Shown here piece after piece: positions 1-7,577 of a DNA stretch of 16,980 nt. The number at the start of each line of letters is the position of its first letter. Position 1 is the stretch's first letter. A program made the position numbers and the translations under genes. The stretch covers positions 29,923-46,902 of the forward strand of contig NWUY0300034057.1 in NCBI GenBank assembly GCA_004151065.3. The letters run 5' to 3'. The notes under the pieces were generated by a model, which worked only from the letters and a program-made list of their open reading frames with translations, was not told the DNA's origin and ran no database searches. This DNA is from Larix sibirica. Lineage: Eukaryota > Streptophyta > Pinopsida > Pinales > Pinaceae.

Positions 1-436
1 AACAATGCTTCACATCCTCTTTGGAATGATGAAGGCGAATGACTTACTCAAACAGTCGTAAGTCTCTTCAACAACGACGAGCGAAGCATCCACCTGGCAA
101 ATGCATGAAATACCAAATTATTTTTGCAAACACCGTCATCTGACCTGTAGTTCTGATATTGCGCATTAATACCACGCAAACAAGAGGATCAAACATTCAA
201 AAAGTCATCCATACCAATGCAAAATAGACATTTACTCTTAAAGAGACTAACATATTTCCTACAACTGATGCAATGCAAGTAGAGGTGAATACAGTTCCAA
301 TTTTGAGAAATCCGTCAAGTGTTCAATTAAGCAAAGGGTTTCCCATATCAATCATCACCCCCACAGTAGGCGAATGAACGTTGGCAAAAATTCTTCCATA
401 AGGCATCTTGTCAGGTGCTCTACCAGCAGAAAGAAG
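1..436. other. Gene-free left edge with one coding-like stretch
   Basis: No recognisable gene. Reading frame 1 on the + strand gives a protein-like stretch over 1-105, including LFNNDERSIHLANA, broken by TGA at 40-42 and ended by TGA at 106-108. I do not recognise the family, and chance cannot be excluded. Positions 109-436 show no sustained frame. The short reverse-strand frame over 355-573 runs antisense to the arogenate dehydrogenase fragment and is not a gene. Confidence 0.35.
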
Positions 437-649
437 GAAAATGCCGTGCTAAAATCGTTGTCGACATAGCGACTGAAGAGAAGCACACTGTTCACGAACG
501 TCCTGACTATGAAAGAGTTCCCGCGCCAGCTGTTCCTGCAGGTTTTTCCTGCCGAATTCGATGTGCTGTGCATTCATCCCATGTTCGGCCCCGAGAGCGT
601 CAAGGACAACTGGGGTGGCCTCCCTTTCGTTTACGAAAAGGTCAGGGTT
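437..649 (+). pseudogene. TYRA: Arogenate dehydrogenase (TyrA family) fragment, broken
   Basis: Plant arogenate dehydrogenase oxidatively decarboxylates arogenate to tyrosine in the plastid. Translating from 437 gives ENAVLKSL, then an in-frame TAG at 467-469, then RLKRSTLF, VLTMKEFPRQLFLQVFPAEF and CIHPMFGPES, ending in LPFVYEKVRV. From memory this matches the middle of plant arogenate dehydrogenases in order, including the conserved HPMFGP segment and the VYDKVRI-like end. The stop lies where the family often has Gln, so CAG to TAG is plausible. Only about 70 of several hundred residues remain: the N-terminal NAD-binding part and the C-terminal half are missing nearby. A longer open frame over 415-768 is out of register and meaningless. 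It could be a captured gene piece, a broken retrocopy or a remnant exon; I cannot tell which. Confidence 0.78.
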
Positions 650-700
650 TCTTGCACAAGCTTAAAAAAACGTGCACAAACTCAGGGTTTCTTGCACAAG
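643..700 (+). repeat. Two copies of an 18-bp repeat, 40 bp apart
   Basis: CAGGGTTTCTTGCACAAG occurs perfectly at 643-660 and 683-700. A related CTTGCACAAA follows near 779. The first copy starts in the last codons of the arogenate dehydrogenase homology, so local duplication seems to have replaced or extended its 3' end. Confidence 0.85.
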
Positions 701-941
701 TTTCATGCATAATCTTAAGAAAAAGTGTTCAGGAAGTTTCTTCACAAGCTCCAAGCCGCATTATCTGACCCTGTAAAAACTTGCACAAATTCGCACTCCA
801 GAGTCGTGCAAGGAGTTAGGGTAAAATCTCCACTTCCCAACGCTTAGATGAACTGCAAAATATGCCAAAAAAGTTAAATATGGCGGTTCGATCCTCCATC
901 CTTCAAACCCTGCAAGAGACATGAACCCATACTGTGAAGTT

Positions 942-1057
942 ACGAAGTGACATGAACCCTTGTATGGGCAAGCCAGGCGAAGTGATGGGAACCCAGGACC
1001 ATGCGAAGTGACGGGAACGCAGGAGCATGACCAGGTGGCACAGAACCCAGGACCATG
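942..1057 (+). repeat. Degenerate short tandem repeat, unit about 26 bp
   Basis: Two adjacent 26-bp units, 978-1003 and 1004-1029, differ at three positions and begin CGAAGTGA. Partial, diverged units flank them at 942-959 and 1042-1057. The reverse-strand frames over 761-1100 exist only because of this repeat and show no protein family. Confidence 0.75.
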
Positions 1058-1089
1058 GCGAAGCATGAACAGGAACAGGTGGCGATGAA

Positions 1090-1134
1090 TTATTGGTCAA
1101 AGAGATAAGGATACGTGGCGAAATTTTATTGGTT
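1090..1134. promoter_or_regulatory. Clustered light/ABA-type promoter motifs (weak)
   Basis: Within 45 bp lie two ATTGG (reverse CCAAT) motifs at 1092-1096 and 1128-1132, GATAAG (I-box core) at 1104-1109 and ACGTGGC (ABRE/G-box-like core) at 1113-1119. This combination is known from promoters of plant photosynthesis genes. No downstream coding region is present, so this is at best a promoter remnant and may be chance. Confidence 0.2.
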
Positions 1135-1539
1135 CTATAGGCGAAGAATCATGCTCCAGGAGCAAGGATTATCCTCACAGAAAGAACACCTTATGGCGTA
1201 ATTAAATTAAGAAGATCAACTTTTTTATATGAATAATAGATATATGATTCTTAATTCATGATTGTTATGAAAATATTCATGACCACATATTATAACTAGA
1301 ATAATTATTAATGTCGAATGAAATTTTATTAAAAAAATTAAATGTAACATTGTTTAATTAAATATAATAATATTTCTTATAACTTTGAAGAAATTTTTAA
1401 GTAGAAAAAAACATTTTATTATGGATCCTGTGTAAATGTAATGATATGGATCTTGAAATTTTGAAAATGGTATCTATGTAAATGGAATGATCGACTCGAT
1501 TCGCAGTCCTATAAAATCCTTACATAAAATCTTTATCAG
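1135..1539. other. AT-rich spacer
   Basis: No gene seen. A short imperfect repeat (TGTAAATGTAATGAT at 1431-1445, TGTAAATGGAATGAT at 1477-1491, one mismatch) is the only structure noticed. The left edge of LINE copy A lies somewhere in 1500-1560. Confidence 0.6.
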
Positions 1540-1572
1540 CTAGAAATCTGCAGTCAAATCCTTCAATTTGGT

Positions 1573-2400
1573 TGGAGTAGGGTTAGCTTGGAAAATAGGG
1601 AATGGGTATAGCCCTAGGTGAGGACCTGTGGGTAGGCAGTGAAAATGGGCATCTACTTTCTGAGTATATGATCCTTCATCTACGTGAAAGAGGTTATGTT
1701 TTCCTTAACAATATAGTGGACCATTCCGCCTCAACGATTATGGCCCAAGGATGGTTAAGGATGGCTATCAAATTAGATTATTGGATTTCAAGGAGAAGAT
1801 AGTATGTTGTGGAAAATTTTCTTATCAAACTTGACAAACAGTAACATAAGGATCCAGAATCAAGAAGACTCCTTGGCTTGGATGTTTTCAGCTGCATGGA
1901 TATACACCCCTAAAATAGGTTGTGCTACCTTGATGAAAACAGGTGGAAATTTTGTTTGGTGGTGGAAGGATTATGGAAATTTAACTATCCGTCTAAATCG
2001 AAATTGTTCATGTGGTTTCTAATTTTAAATAAAGCTCCGACGTGGGATGTTTTACAAAGAAAAAATAGATTGGTCCTGAGGAGATGCTCTCTTTGCAAGG
2101 AAGCAGAAGAGACTAACCTTCATCCGACTGTTGAGTGCCCTTATACTAAAGCTGTATGGAAAGAAACTGATAACAAATTGAATCCGGAAATAAAGTGGTA
2201 TGGTATTACGACAAAGCAAAGTCTTAAAACCTAGAGTACTAATCAAGATTATGAAGATATACGAGCCCTACCCTTAATCATAACCTGGGGCATTTGGCTT
2301 GCCAAAAATAAATGTTGCTTTGAAGATATTTGTATCCTACCTTTTCAATGTGTTGCACAGAGTTTAGCTATTCTAAATTACTTTCCATAAAACAAGAAGA
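1573..2400 (+). pseudogene. LINE copy A: ORF2 linker and zf-RVT region, frameshifted
   Basis: This stretch lies between the RT and RNase H domains of ORF2. WKIGNG is read at 1589, then the frame shifts to GEDLWVGSENG (from about 1617), then to SLAWMFSAAWIYTPKIG (1871-1921), then to the frame holding the zinc finger. That finger reads KFNYPSKSKLFMWFLILNKA followed by CSLC (2085-2096) and HPTVEC (2121-2138), the CxxC...HxxxxC pattern of zf-RVT. A TAG at 2232-2234 ends this frame, and the later linker with ITWGIWLAKNKCCFED (about 2282-2329) carries on to the RNase H. At least three frame changes show it is dead. Domain identity is from motif recognition only. Confidence 0.78.
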
Positions 2401-2417
2401 ATATTCGGATCAGAAAT

Positions 2418-2912
2418 GTGACTATTGAAGAGATAAACAAAAGCATGCCATGGGATTATTTTAACGGAGCAGCATTAGGTGAACCGAAGTTATGTGGAGT
2501 TGGGGAGATTCTGTTAATGTCCGAAACTTTGAACTTTAGCTTTAAAGCAAAGTTAGGAACATGTACAAATAAATTTGCAGAGTTGAGTGCTTTAAGGTTA
2601 TTGCTTGTTCTTGCAGTGGAAAAAGGAGTGGAAGACATTCATATTTTTGGGAATTCGCATGTAATTGTGAATTGGTTAAAAGGAAAGAACAAAATCCACA
2701 ATCTATACCTGGAATCTCTATTACAAGAAACAAAAAGATTAAAAACTTCTATAAGGAATGTTTCTATTGAATGTGTATATAAAGAACGGAATTTTTTGGC
2801 TGGCGATTTGGAAAAGGCGGGAATAAACATGTTAGCAGGTGAATGGCTCATTTCAGAATTTTCGAATGGTGAAAATCTTGACTATTTTCACACTCCCTTT
2901 CGGAATAATTGA
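2418..2912 (+). pseudogene. LINE copy A: RNase H domain with catalytic residues lost
   Basis: An open frame of 164 codons covers the C-terminal RNase H (RVT_3-like) domain that degrades the RNA strand of RNA:DNA hybrids. Landmarks are PWDYFNGAA, CGVGEIL, TNKFAELSALRLLL, IHIFGNSHVIVNW and YKERNFLAGDLEKAG. Relatives use four carboxylates: Asp in FFDG, Glu in AEL, Asp in GDS and Asp in NxxAD. Here the first is Asn16 (AAC at 2463), Glu55 is kept, the third is Asn79 (AAT at 2652) and the fourth falls on Gly129. Three of four are gone, so no hydrolysis is expected even though the frame is open. The ATG is not a real start; the domain is the end of ORF2. A domesticated binding protein is conceivable but unsupported. 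Confidence 0.85.
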
Positions 2913-3483
2913 TTTTAAAGTACTTTACTTTTAATTCTGGTTTGTTGTCCATGTCTTAGATAGGATTTAATTTGGTTTTTGAAGCTAAACTGGCTAGATG
3001 GAAGCATCTCGGCATGATATAATAAACTTGTACTTAGCAAAGAAGTGAGTTTCATATGAATGAAATTCAAGCAGCAATGCATCAATATAGAAGCAGGCTT
3101 TTGACCCTGTTCTTGAATGATCACGCGGCATGATAGCATAGTCCTGAATTTTGTAAAGGAACTGAATTACCCCTTGATTTGTACTGTATGAAAATCAAGA
3201 GTTTGAATAGACTATAGTCCTGAAGTTAAGGATCTTTGTACTTGGTATTTTTGCAAATATCTTTGTTATTTTCACTCCTTTAAGAAAGAGAAACTTTTTC
3301 AGAGGAAAAACGATTAAATCTTTAAGATTATACCTTTAAAAATATTAAGAATGTAATTCTATTTTTGATAATATAGTTACGGTTTTTTTGTGAAAAAAAA
3401 TAAATAAATAAAATAATATTTTAAAGTCAAACATATTACTTATAAAAAATAAAAATGATAAAATAGAGAAGAAAACACTTTTC

Positions 3484-3610
3484 TATCATCACCTAAATGG
3501 AATTATATATATATATATCCTTTTTCAAAAATAATTTATAAATGCATTTTTTATCACCGCCCAAATGGAATTATATATATATATCCTCTTTCAAAAATAG
3601 TTTATAAATG
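3484..3610. repeat. Tandem duplication, 68-bp period, with a TA microsatellite
   Basis: The unit starting TATCATCACC at 3484 is repeated from 3552 (TATCACCGCC). Each contains AAATGGAATTATATATATA, then a CAAAAATA segment and TTATAAATGC. The copies differ by a few substitutions and by the number of TA steps. Confidence 0.88.
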
Positions 3611-3803
3611 CGATCTAAATATGGTTAAAAAAATTATATTTTATGTCAAAATTTGCAAATATTTTTAATAGAAATAATGTCTTAAAATAATATTTTCTAT
3701 AAAATACTTTAAATTACATGTGCATCATCTTTAAGGAACTAAATTCACCCCTACTTTTATGACACGTATCTCACCGAATAGAGTAACATTCGATGTTTAT
3801 TAG

Positions 3804-3944
3804 TTATGCCTCCTCGTGAGTGTAAATAATTAAAGACTATACTAAGTATGATATGCCTTAAACGAAATAAAGCAACTTTAATTGGACATTATGGCTTATG
3901 AATCCTCATAGGTATGGATCATTAAAGATTGTATAACTTATGAT
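3804..3944. repeat. Diverged direct repeat, 49-bp units 92 bp apart
   Basis: Units 3804-3852 and 3896-3944 both begin TTATG and end TATGAT, with ATTAAAGA in the middle. Counting by eye, 34 of 49 positions agree. This may be an old retroelement leader or LTR remnant; no protein is associated. Confidence 0.55.
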
Positions 3945-4159
3945 AAACTTTTAAAGATGCTCCTCAACTTTATCTTTCAAGAATTAGTTTTAAGATGGGA
4001 GCAAAGTTTTTTTTATTTGTGGGAATGGTTTTTGGTTTAAGAAATTATGATTCAAGGGTATCTAAATTGTTAAAATCATCCATGGATTATATTCGGTTTG
4101 TGTTACACCAATCTTCAATTGTTTGGATTTTAGGTGTCTCCTCTCAACTAACTCACCTC

Positions 4160-4226
4160 TAAAGGGAAATGAACCCGAGTCGCCTATTAACGAGACCCAC
4201 ACCTTAACCAAATGAGCTAGCAAAAA
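4160..4226 (-). mobile_element. tRNA-like promoter region, probable SINE head
   Basis: On the - strand there is an A-box-like TAGCTCATTTGGTTAAGG (4219-4202) and, 44 nt further on, a B-box-like GGTTCATTTCC (4175-4165), close to the consensus GGTTCGANTCC. Spacing and order fit an RNA polymerase III tRNA-type promoter. Flanking sequence does not form an acceptor stem and the T stem does not pair well, so it is not a working tRNA gene. A tRNA-derived SINE is the simplest explanation. Its 3' end is not defined. Confidence 0.5.
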
Positions 4227-4483
4227 TTGACAATAAATAACTTTTATTCTTGGTTCTACTTGCATAATTTTTTTTTTTTAATATAATTATATTTTTTTTA
4301 TTTTTATATTTTAGTAATATTATCATTTTGAATGCCTAGATTTTATGTGATGTAAGTGATTTTTTTTTTAAAGTTGGATGGTAAAGAGATAATGTAAAAA
4401 TACTTTGATTCAATAGATTAACATGTATGGTTTTTTCTTGGAAAAAAATGCTTTATATCTAATTAAATTTTAGTACATGTAAA

Positions 4484-4517
4484 GTATTTATATGTGTAAG
4501 GTATTTATATGTGTAAG
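4484..4517. repeat. Perfect 17-bp tandem duplication
   Basis: GTATTTATATGTGTAAG occurs at 4484-4500 and again immediately at 4501-4517 with no mismatch, which suggests recent slippage in AT-rich spacer. Confidence 0.93.
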
Positions 4518-4747
4518 GATTTGTTGTTGATTTTTTTTAATAAAATTACTTATATAAATTTTTATTAAAAATAAAATTTATGTAAAAATTATTATTTTTA
4601 TAATTTACTAAAATATATATAAATAAATATTTTTAAAAATATGGAATGTAATTTTTTTTGTTTATTTTCTTATTATATTTTTAATATTAATATTATTATT
4701 GTTATTTTAATTATTATGATTTTTAATTTTTTTTTATTTGTAATAAC

Positions 4748-5011
4748 TTTTTTTTCACAAATAAAAGGCTATATTTGATATTCTTAAGAGAATCAAAGCA
4801 TACATATTTGGTCTCAGTACATGCAATTCATCTCAATAGCTGTTACAACTTTACACAAAAAATAAGCCACATCGACCTATCAATTGTCTACACAAATGTG
4901 TTGCATTAAAACAAAACATAGTAATGACCATTCGAGAACATAACATTCCAGGAGGATTTTAGAAAGAAGAAACGGGATGATTTAGCATAACTCAAAAAAT
5001 GGAACCTCGCC
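4748..5011 (-). other. LINE copy B: 3' untranslated region and poly(A) tail
   Basis: This is the non-coding stretch after the TAG at 5014-5012. It ends in TTTGTGAAAAAAAA on the - strand. The tail resembles copy A (TTTGTGAAAAAAAA at 3387-3400) and, more loosely, copy C (CTTGAAAAAAA). Confidence 0.65.
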
Positions 5012-5613
5012 CTAGAAGATACTCTGACCATCCAAGAATTCTTCATAAAATAGTGTACCTTCGTCTCCAACTAGAGCTCTTTTGGATAACATGTCTGCAT
5101 CGCTATTGAAATCACAGTATAAGTGTTTGAAAGTGATCAGCTCAAAGGAGGATATCAAAACTTTGACCTTCGCTTTCCACCAGTGAAGATTGAGAACATT
5201 AAGGTTTCGCGACTAGTTTTTCCACTATAGAATGATTTTTGAGTCTCCCATCACCTGTAGAGTGGAGATATTTCTTGTGCGAGCAAAGAAAAGAAGACCC
5301 GCCAAAGCAATGAGTTCACTACGAGTGTTGGTGCCCTTCCCACAACATACCCAAATATTGAAGAAATTATTATGATTAATGCTTAAAGTCATCCCCGCTC
5401 CAAAGATGTTCCCTTCTTGCTGCGATGCTCCATCAAAAAAACCGAAGGGCAGGGTAGGATCGATGATGGGAACCTGTAAAGGTCGACTTTTGGAACATGA
5501 CAGAGAATCATTTGGGTCTCGGAAATATGCCACTACCTTCACAACCACCTTGATTATTTCTAGTTTTTTTTATATTGGAAGATAATGAGACTCCTCTGGT
5601 TCCATACTAACCA
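5012..5613 (-). pseudogene. LINE copy B: RNase H domain, stop-interrupted
   Basis: This is the C-terminal RNase H of ORF2 beyond the nested LTR element. It opens with LVWNQRSLIIF, the end of the zf-RVT-to-RNase H linker. The domain from 5548 reads PFGFFDGASQ, TNTRSELIALAGLLFFA and LQVMGDSKIIL. Then come TAG at 5227-5225, WKN, TAG at 5215-5213, and a resumed frame with NVLNLHWWKAKVKVL, HLYCDFN and SDADMLSKRAL, ending at TAG 5014-5012. All four catalytic carboxylates (DG, SEL, GDS, AD) are present, so the domain is broken by stops rather than by active-site loss. The linker between 5614 and 5549 also carries stops. Function in the parent element would be removal of template RNA. Confidence 0.83.
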
Positions 5614-5843
5614 TGTAACACACCCCTTTCCCCTCTCCCCCTAGTGGATTCATGCCCCCATCATTAAGTCTTGTCATTCCCGCAGTCTCCTAAGTCTAAA
5701 AATTTACCATTACAACTTAGGAAATAAATAACAATACTTACATAGTTTATTGGTGGGGCCTTGGCCTTGAGCTCCTCACCAGAAAACAAGTACGTAGTCA
5801 CATTTTCAATTACAAAGAGTAGGGGAAAAATAGGCATGTTACA
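5614..5843 (-). repeat. 3' LTR of the nested element
   Basis: About 230 bp, beginning TGTAACATGCC (5843) and ending GGGTGTGTTACA (5614). The termini form the TG...CA pair expected of LTRs and an extended inverted TGTAACA/TGTTACA. It lies directly after a polypurine tract on the same strand. Confidence 0.75.
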
Positions 5844-5856
5844 TCCTTCTCCCCAT
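5844..5856 (-). other. Polypurine tract of the nested element
   Basis: ATGGGGAGAAGGA on the - strand abuts the TGTAACA start of the 3' LTR. This is the expected plus-strand primer position. Confidence 0.7.
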
Positions 5857-6559
5857 AAAACTAACACCATCCTCGGTGTTTACTCTATTCAAAACTTTGT
5901 CTTCAACTTTTGAGTGCCTTTGCAATGCCATCCTTTAGTTATCCTTGTTTGCTTTGGCATCTCCTTTTTGATACTCTTGATCATCTTCGAGCTTCTACAC
6001 TTCCTGTATGTCGTTATCACTCCTTTCCCTTTCATAACCTGCACCTTACATAGCCCATACAAGGTCTTCCAAAATCTTTCAGCATTACATAAACATATCA
6101 TTTTTAATTTTAATCATCACGTAAGCAACAAGTTCTTTTGTAACACATTGTCGTTTGCCATTCATGGAAAATCTCTCAGTGTTTTCCATTGAAAATTATG
6201 TTCTTATCACCATAAAACAATATAATACATGATCATTTTTCAATATAGATGAAAATAATGCATAGATAAATTAAAAATTTAGTTATGTTTTGGAGGATAT
6301 CCTTCAATTCCAACTCTCGAACTCTTAGCTAGTCCTTAACTTGCGATAGAGATTCCCTTCATTCACAAGTTAGTAGCATTGTATCACGTATTTTCAAGCA
6401 ATAAACTTCAAACTGGACATTCATCCTCGTCCTTGGATGAATTTTGCATTACTTATAGTATCATTTGCATGCATAATACTCAAACATTAGGGAATCTAAT
6501 AGCCCATTTACTTGGCAGCTCTTATCCTGTGTTCCCTTGTTATATCATGGAGATTAAAA

Positions 6560-6655
6560 GACTTCAAAAACACTTTGTTGAACATAAAACTTTCCGTTGA
6601 GGTTTGGGACTTCCGCAACACTTTGTTGAACACAGAACTCTCCCCTGAGATCTGT
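6560..6655. repeat. 48-bp tandem duplication beside the primer binding site
   Basis: Units 6560-6607 and 6608-6655 both start GACTTC and share CACTTTGTTGAACA; 37 of 48 positions agree by eye. The repeat lies in the leader of the nested LTR element, and the second unit runs into the primer site. Confidence 0.82.
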
Positions 6656-6660
6656 TACCA
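6649..6660 (-). other. Primer binding site resembling tRNA-iMet
   Basis: TGGTAACAGATC on the - strand matches the usual plant LTR-element primer site TGGTATCAGAGC at 10 of 12 positions. It lies a few bases after the 5' LTR, as required. Confidence 0.7.
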
Positions 6661-6765
6661 ATTTATGTGTGATCTTACGGGCTTTAAGCTTTTGAGATTA
6701 CTCCTCNACAAGTACATAGTTACATTTTCAATTACAAAGAGTAGGGGGAAAAGAGGGATGTTACA
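6661..6765 (-). repeat. 5' LTR of the nested element, shortened
   Basis: Begins TGTAACATCCC at 6765 and runs to just before the primer site, so about 105 bp against 230 bp for the 3' LTR. The first 60 bp align well with the 3' LTR. An ambiguous base (N) stands at 6707 where alignment is lost for 7 bp; GAGGAG and a CTCAA...GCCC stretch then align again. Either internal LTR sequence was deleted, or the assembly is faulty at the N. Confidence 0.65.
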
Positions 6766-7577
6766 GACGAAGCCACAAAAATCGGGAGAACTGCCGTCAA
6801 ATTCACCGCTTGTGTCCATTGATAAAAACAATGCTGAAAAGGTCCAGTATTCTATCTCGATTGATAATTTAACAGATTTAGAACCTCTTCCCAAATCTTT
6901 ATAGTCACCATGCATTCAAACATCAAGTGATCACAAGTTTCCTCCGCCTGCCCACACATAACACAGAGTCCTTGTCCATTCCATCCCCTTTTTTTGAGGT
7001 TTTCCCATGTGAGAATCTTCCCTTCAAGCAAAAGCTAGACAAAATATTTTAATTTAAGTGGACACTTCCACTTCCATAGGATGGTATGCCACCATTTAAC
7101 TTCACCTTACCATTTACCTTCTTGTAACACAACATAGGCAGCTTTAACTGTAACTATACCCTCTACAAGATTCTTGGACCATCATAAAGTATCAACCTCA
7201 TTGTGAGGTAAATTCCCACATGGTATAGGCCACTTGTATATTATCCCATTCTTGTTGAAGTGGATCGGAATTTTCAGATCTCCTGTAGATTTCCACCGAG
7301 AGGGAGAACCATTTTCTCCTGTAGATCTCAGATCCTGAACCACGTCCGACGTGGCGTAGGAGAAATATGCACTCCCAAGTATTGGATACATTCCCACCTT
7401 GATATTCAAGCCATTTCCTGGCTTTCAAACAAGCCAGTCCTTTATCAGTGGGAGATATTTTGTCATACACGACCAAGAGTTTGATACATTGCCTGAGAGA
7501 ATCCTTAGATTTCGTAACCAATCCACAAGATGAACATTCTTTATATACTTTTTTCTTACGATATGACTCCATAATCC
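6766..7577 (-). pseudogene. LINE copy B: ORF2 linker and zf-RVT domain
   Basis: From 7577 the frame runs KKYIKNVHLVDWL, then WKPGNGLNIKVG (7422-7387), VTVKAAY and KWWHTILWKWKCPLKLKYFV. A TAG follows where relatives have Trp, then LLLEGKILTWENLKKRGW, CVMC and HLMFEC. The CxxC...HxxxxC residues of zf-RVT are intact. Further stops occur after EVDTL (7182), after EGKW and after NYQSR. The frame then shifts to LTAVLPIFVA, stopped by the LTR insertion at 6765. The stretch links the reverse transcriptase to RNase H in ORF2. Two short CTCCTGTAGAT repeats (near 7280 and 7318) within 7200-7410 suggest a small local duplication. Confidence 0.8.

Larger units (their letters stand above)
1540..3400 (+). 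mobile_element. LINE copy A, 5'-truncated L1-type element
   Basis: This is the 3' part of an ORF2: the WKIGNG linker near 1589, the zf-RVT domain at about 1960-2160, a linker and an RNase H domain (2418-2912). A roughly 480-bp untranslated region follows, ending in an eight-A run at 3393-3400 and then TAAA repeats. Endonuclease and most of the reverse transcriptase are absent, as expected for 5' truncation during target-primed reverse transcription. The 5' boundary is approximate. I found no clear target site duplication by eye. The tail TTTTTTTGTGAAAAAAAA resembles that of copy B, supporting a shared lineage. Confidence 0.82.
3401..4747. other. AT-rich spacer between LINE tails A and B
   Basis: No gene. 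The spacer contains simple TAAA and TA tracts, three local tandem duplications and a tRNA-like SINE head, listed separately. Positions 4520-4747 are almost pure A/T with poly-T runs, consistent with decayed retroelement tails. Confidence 0.7.
5614..6765 (-). mobile_element. Nested non-autonomous LTR retroelement inside LINE B
   Basis: On the - strand the element starts TGTAACATCCC at 6765, and the same start TGTAACATGCC recurs at 5843. The two share about 60 bp of close similarity (including CCTACTCTTTGTAATTGAAAA) and weaker similarity after it. A tRNA-iMet-like primer site (6660-6649) follows the first copy and a purine tract (5856-5844) precedes the second. The 3' end is TGTTACA at 5614, the inverse of the TGTAACA start. 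At 1.15 kb with no gag or pol motifs it is non-autonomous, TRIM-like in size, or a deleted larger element. The interior (5857-6648) shows one basic reverse-strand frame (6101-5889) of unknown kind. Flanking pentamers TCGTC and TGGTT agree at only 3 of 5, so the duplication is not clean. Confidence 0.78.

Noticed and set aside
415-768. 117-codon open frame on the + strand
   Set aside because: It lies out of register with the clear arogenate dehydrogenase frame and has no family resemblance of its own.
942-1057. CRISPR array
   Set aside because: Units are adjacent without unique spacers, they diverge, and the context is plant nuclear DNA.
761-1100. Two reverse-strand frames of 101 and 65 codons
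   Set aside because: They are products of the 26-bp repeat, with no recognisable domain.
2418-2912. Stand-alone host RNase H gene
   Set aside because: It directly follows LINE linker and zf-RVT remnants in the right order, lacks three catalytic acids, and the ATG does not lie at a domain start.
4160-4226. Functional tRNA gene
   Set aside because: Only the A and B boxes are recognisable; acceptor and T stems do not pair.
5914-6192. 92-codon hydrophobic open frame on the + strand, membrane protein candidate
   Set aside because: It is antisense within the nested LTR element; the hydrophobic look comes from an AT-rich strand opposite a basic frame, and no family was recognised.
6512-6904. 130-codon + frame containing the N
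   Set aside because: It crosses the LTR/LINE junction and is antisense to both elements.
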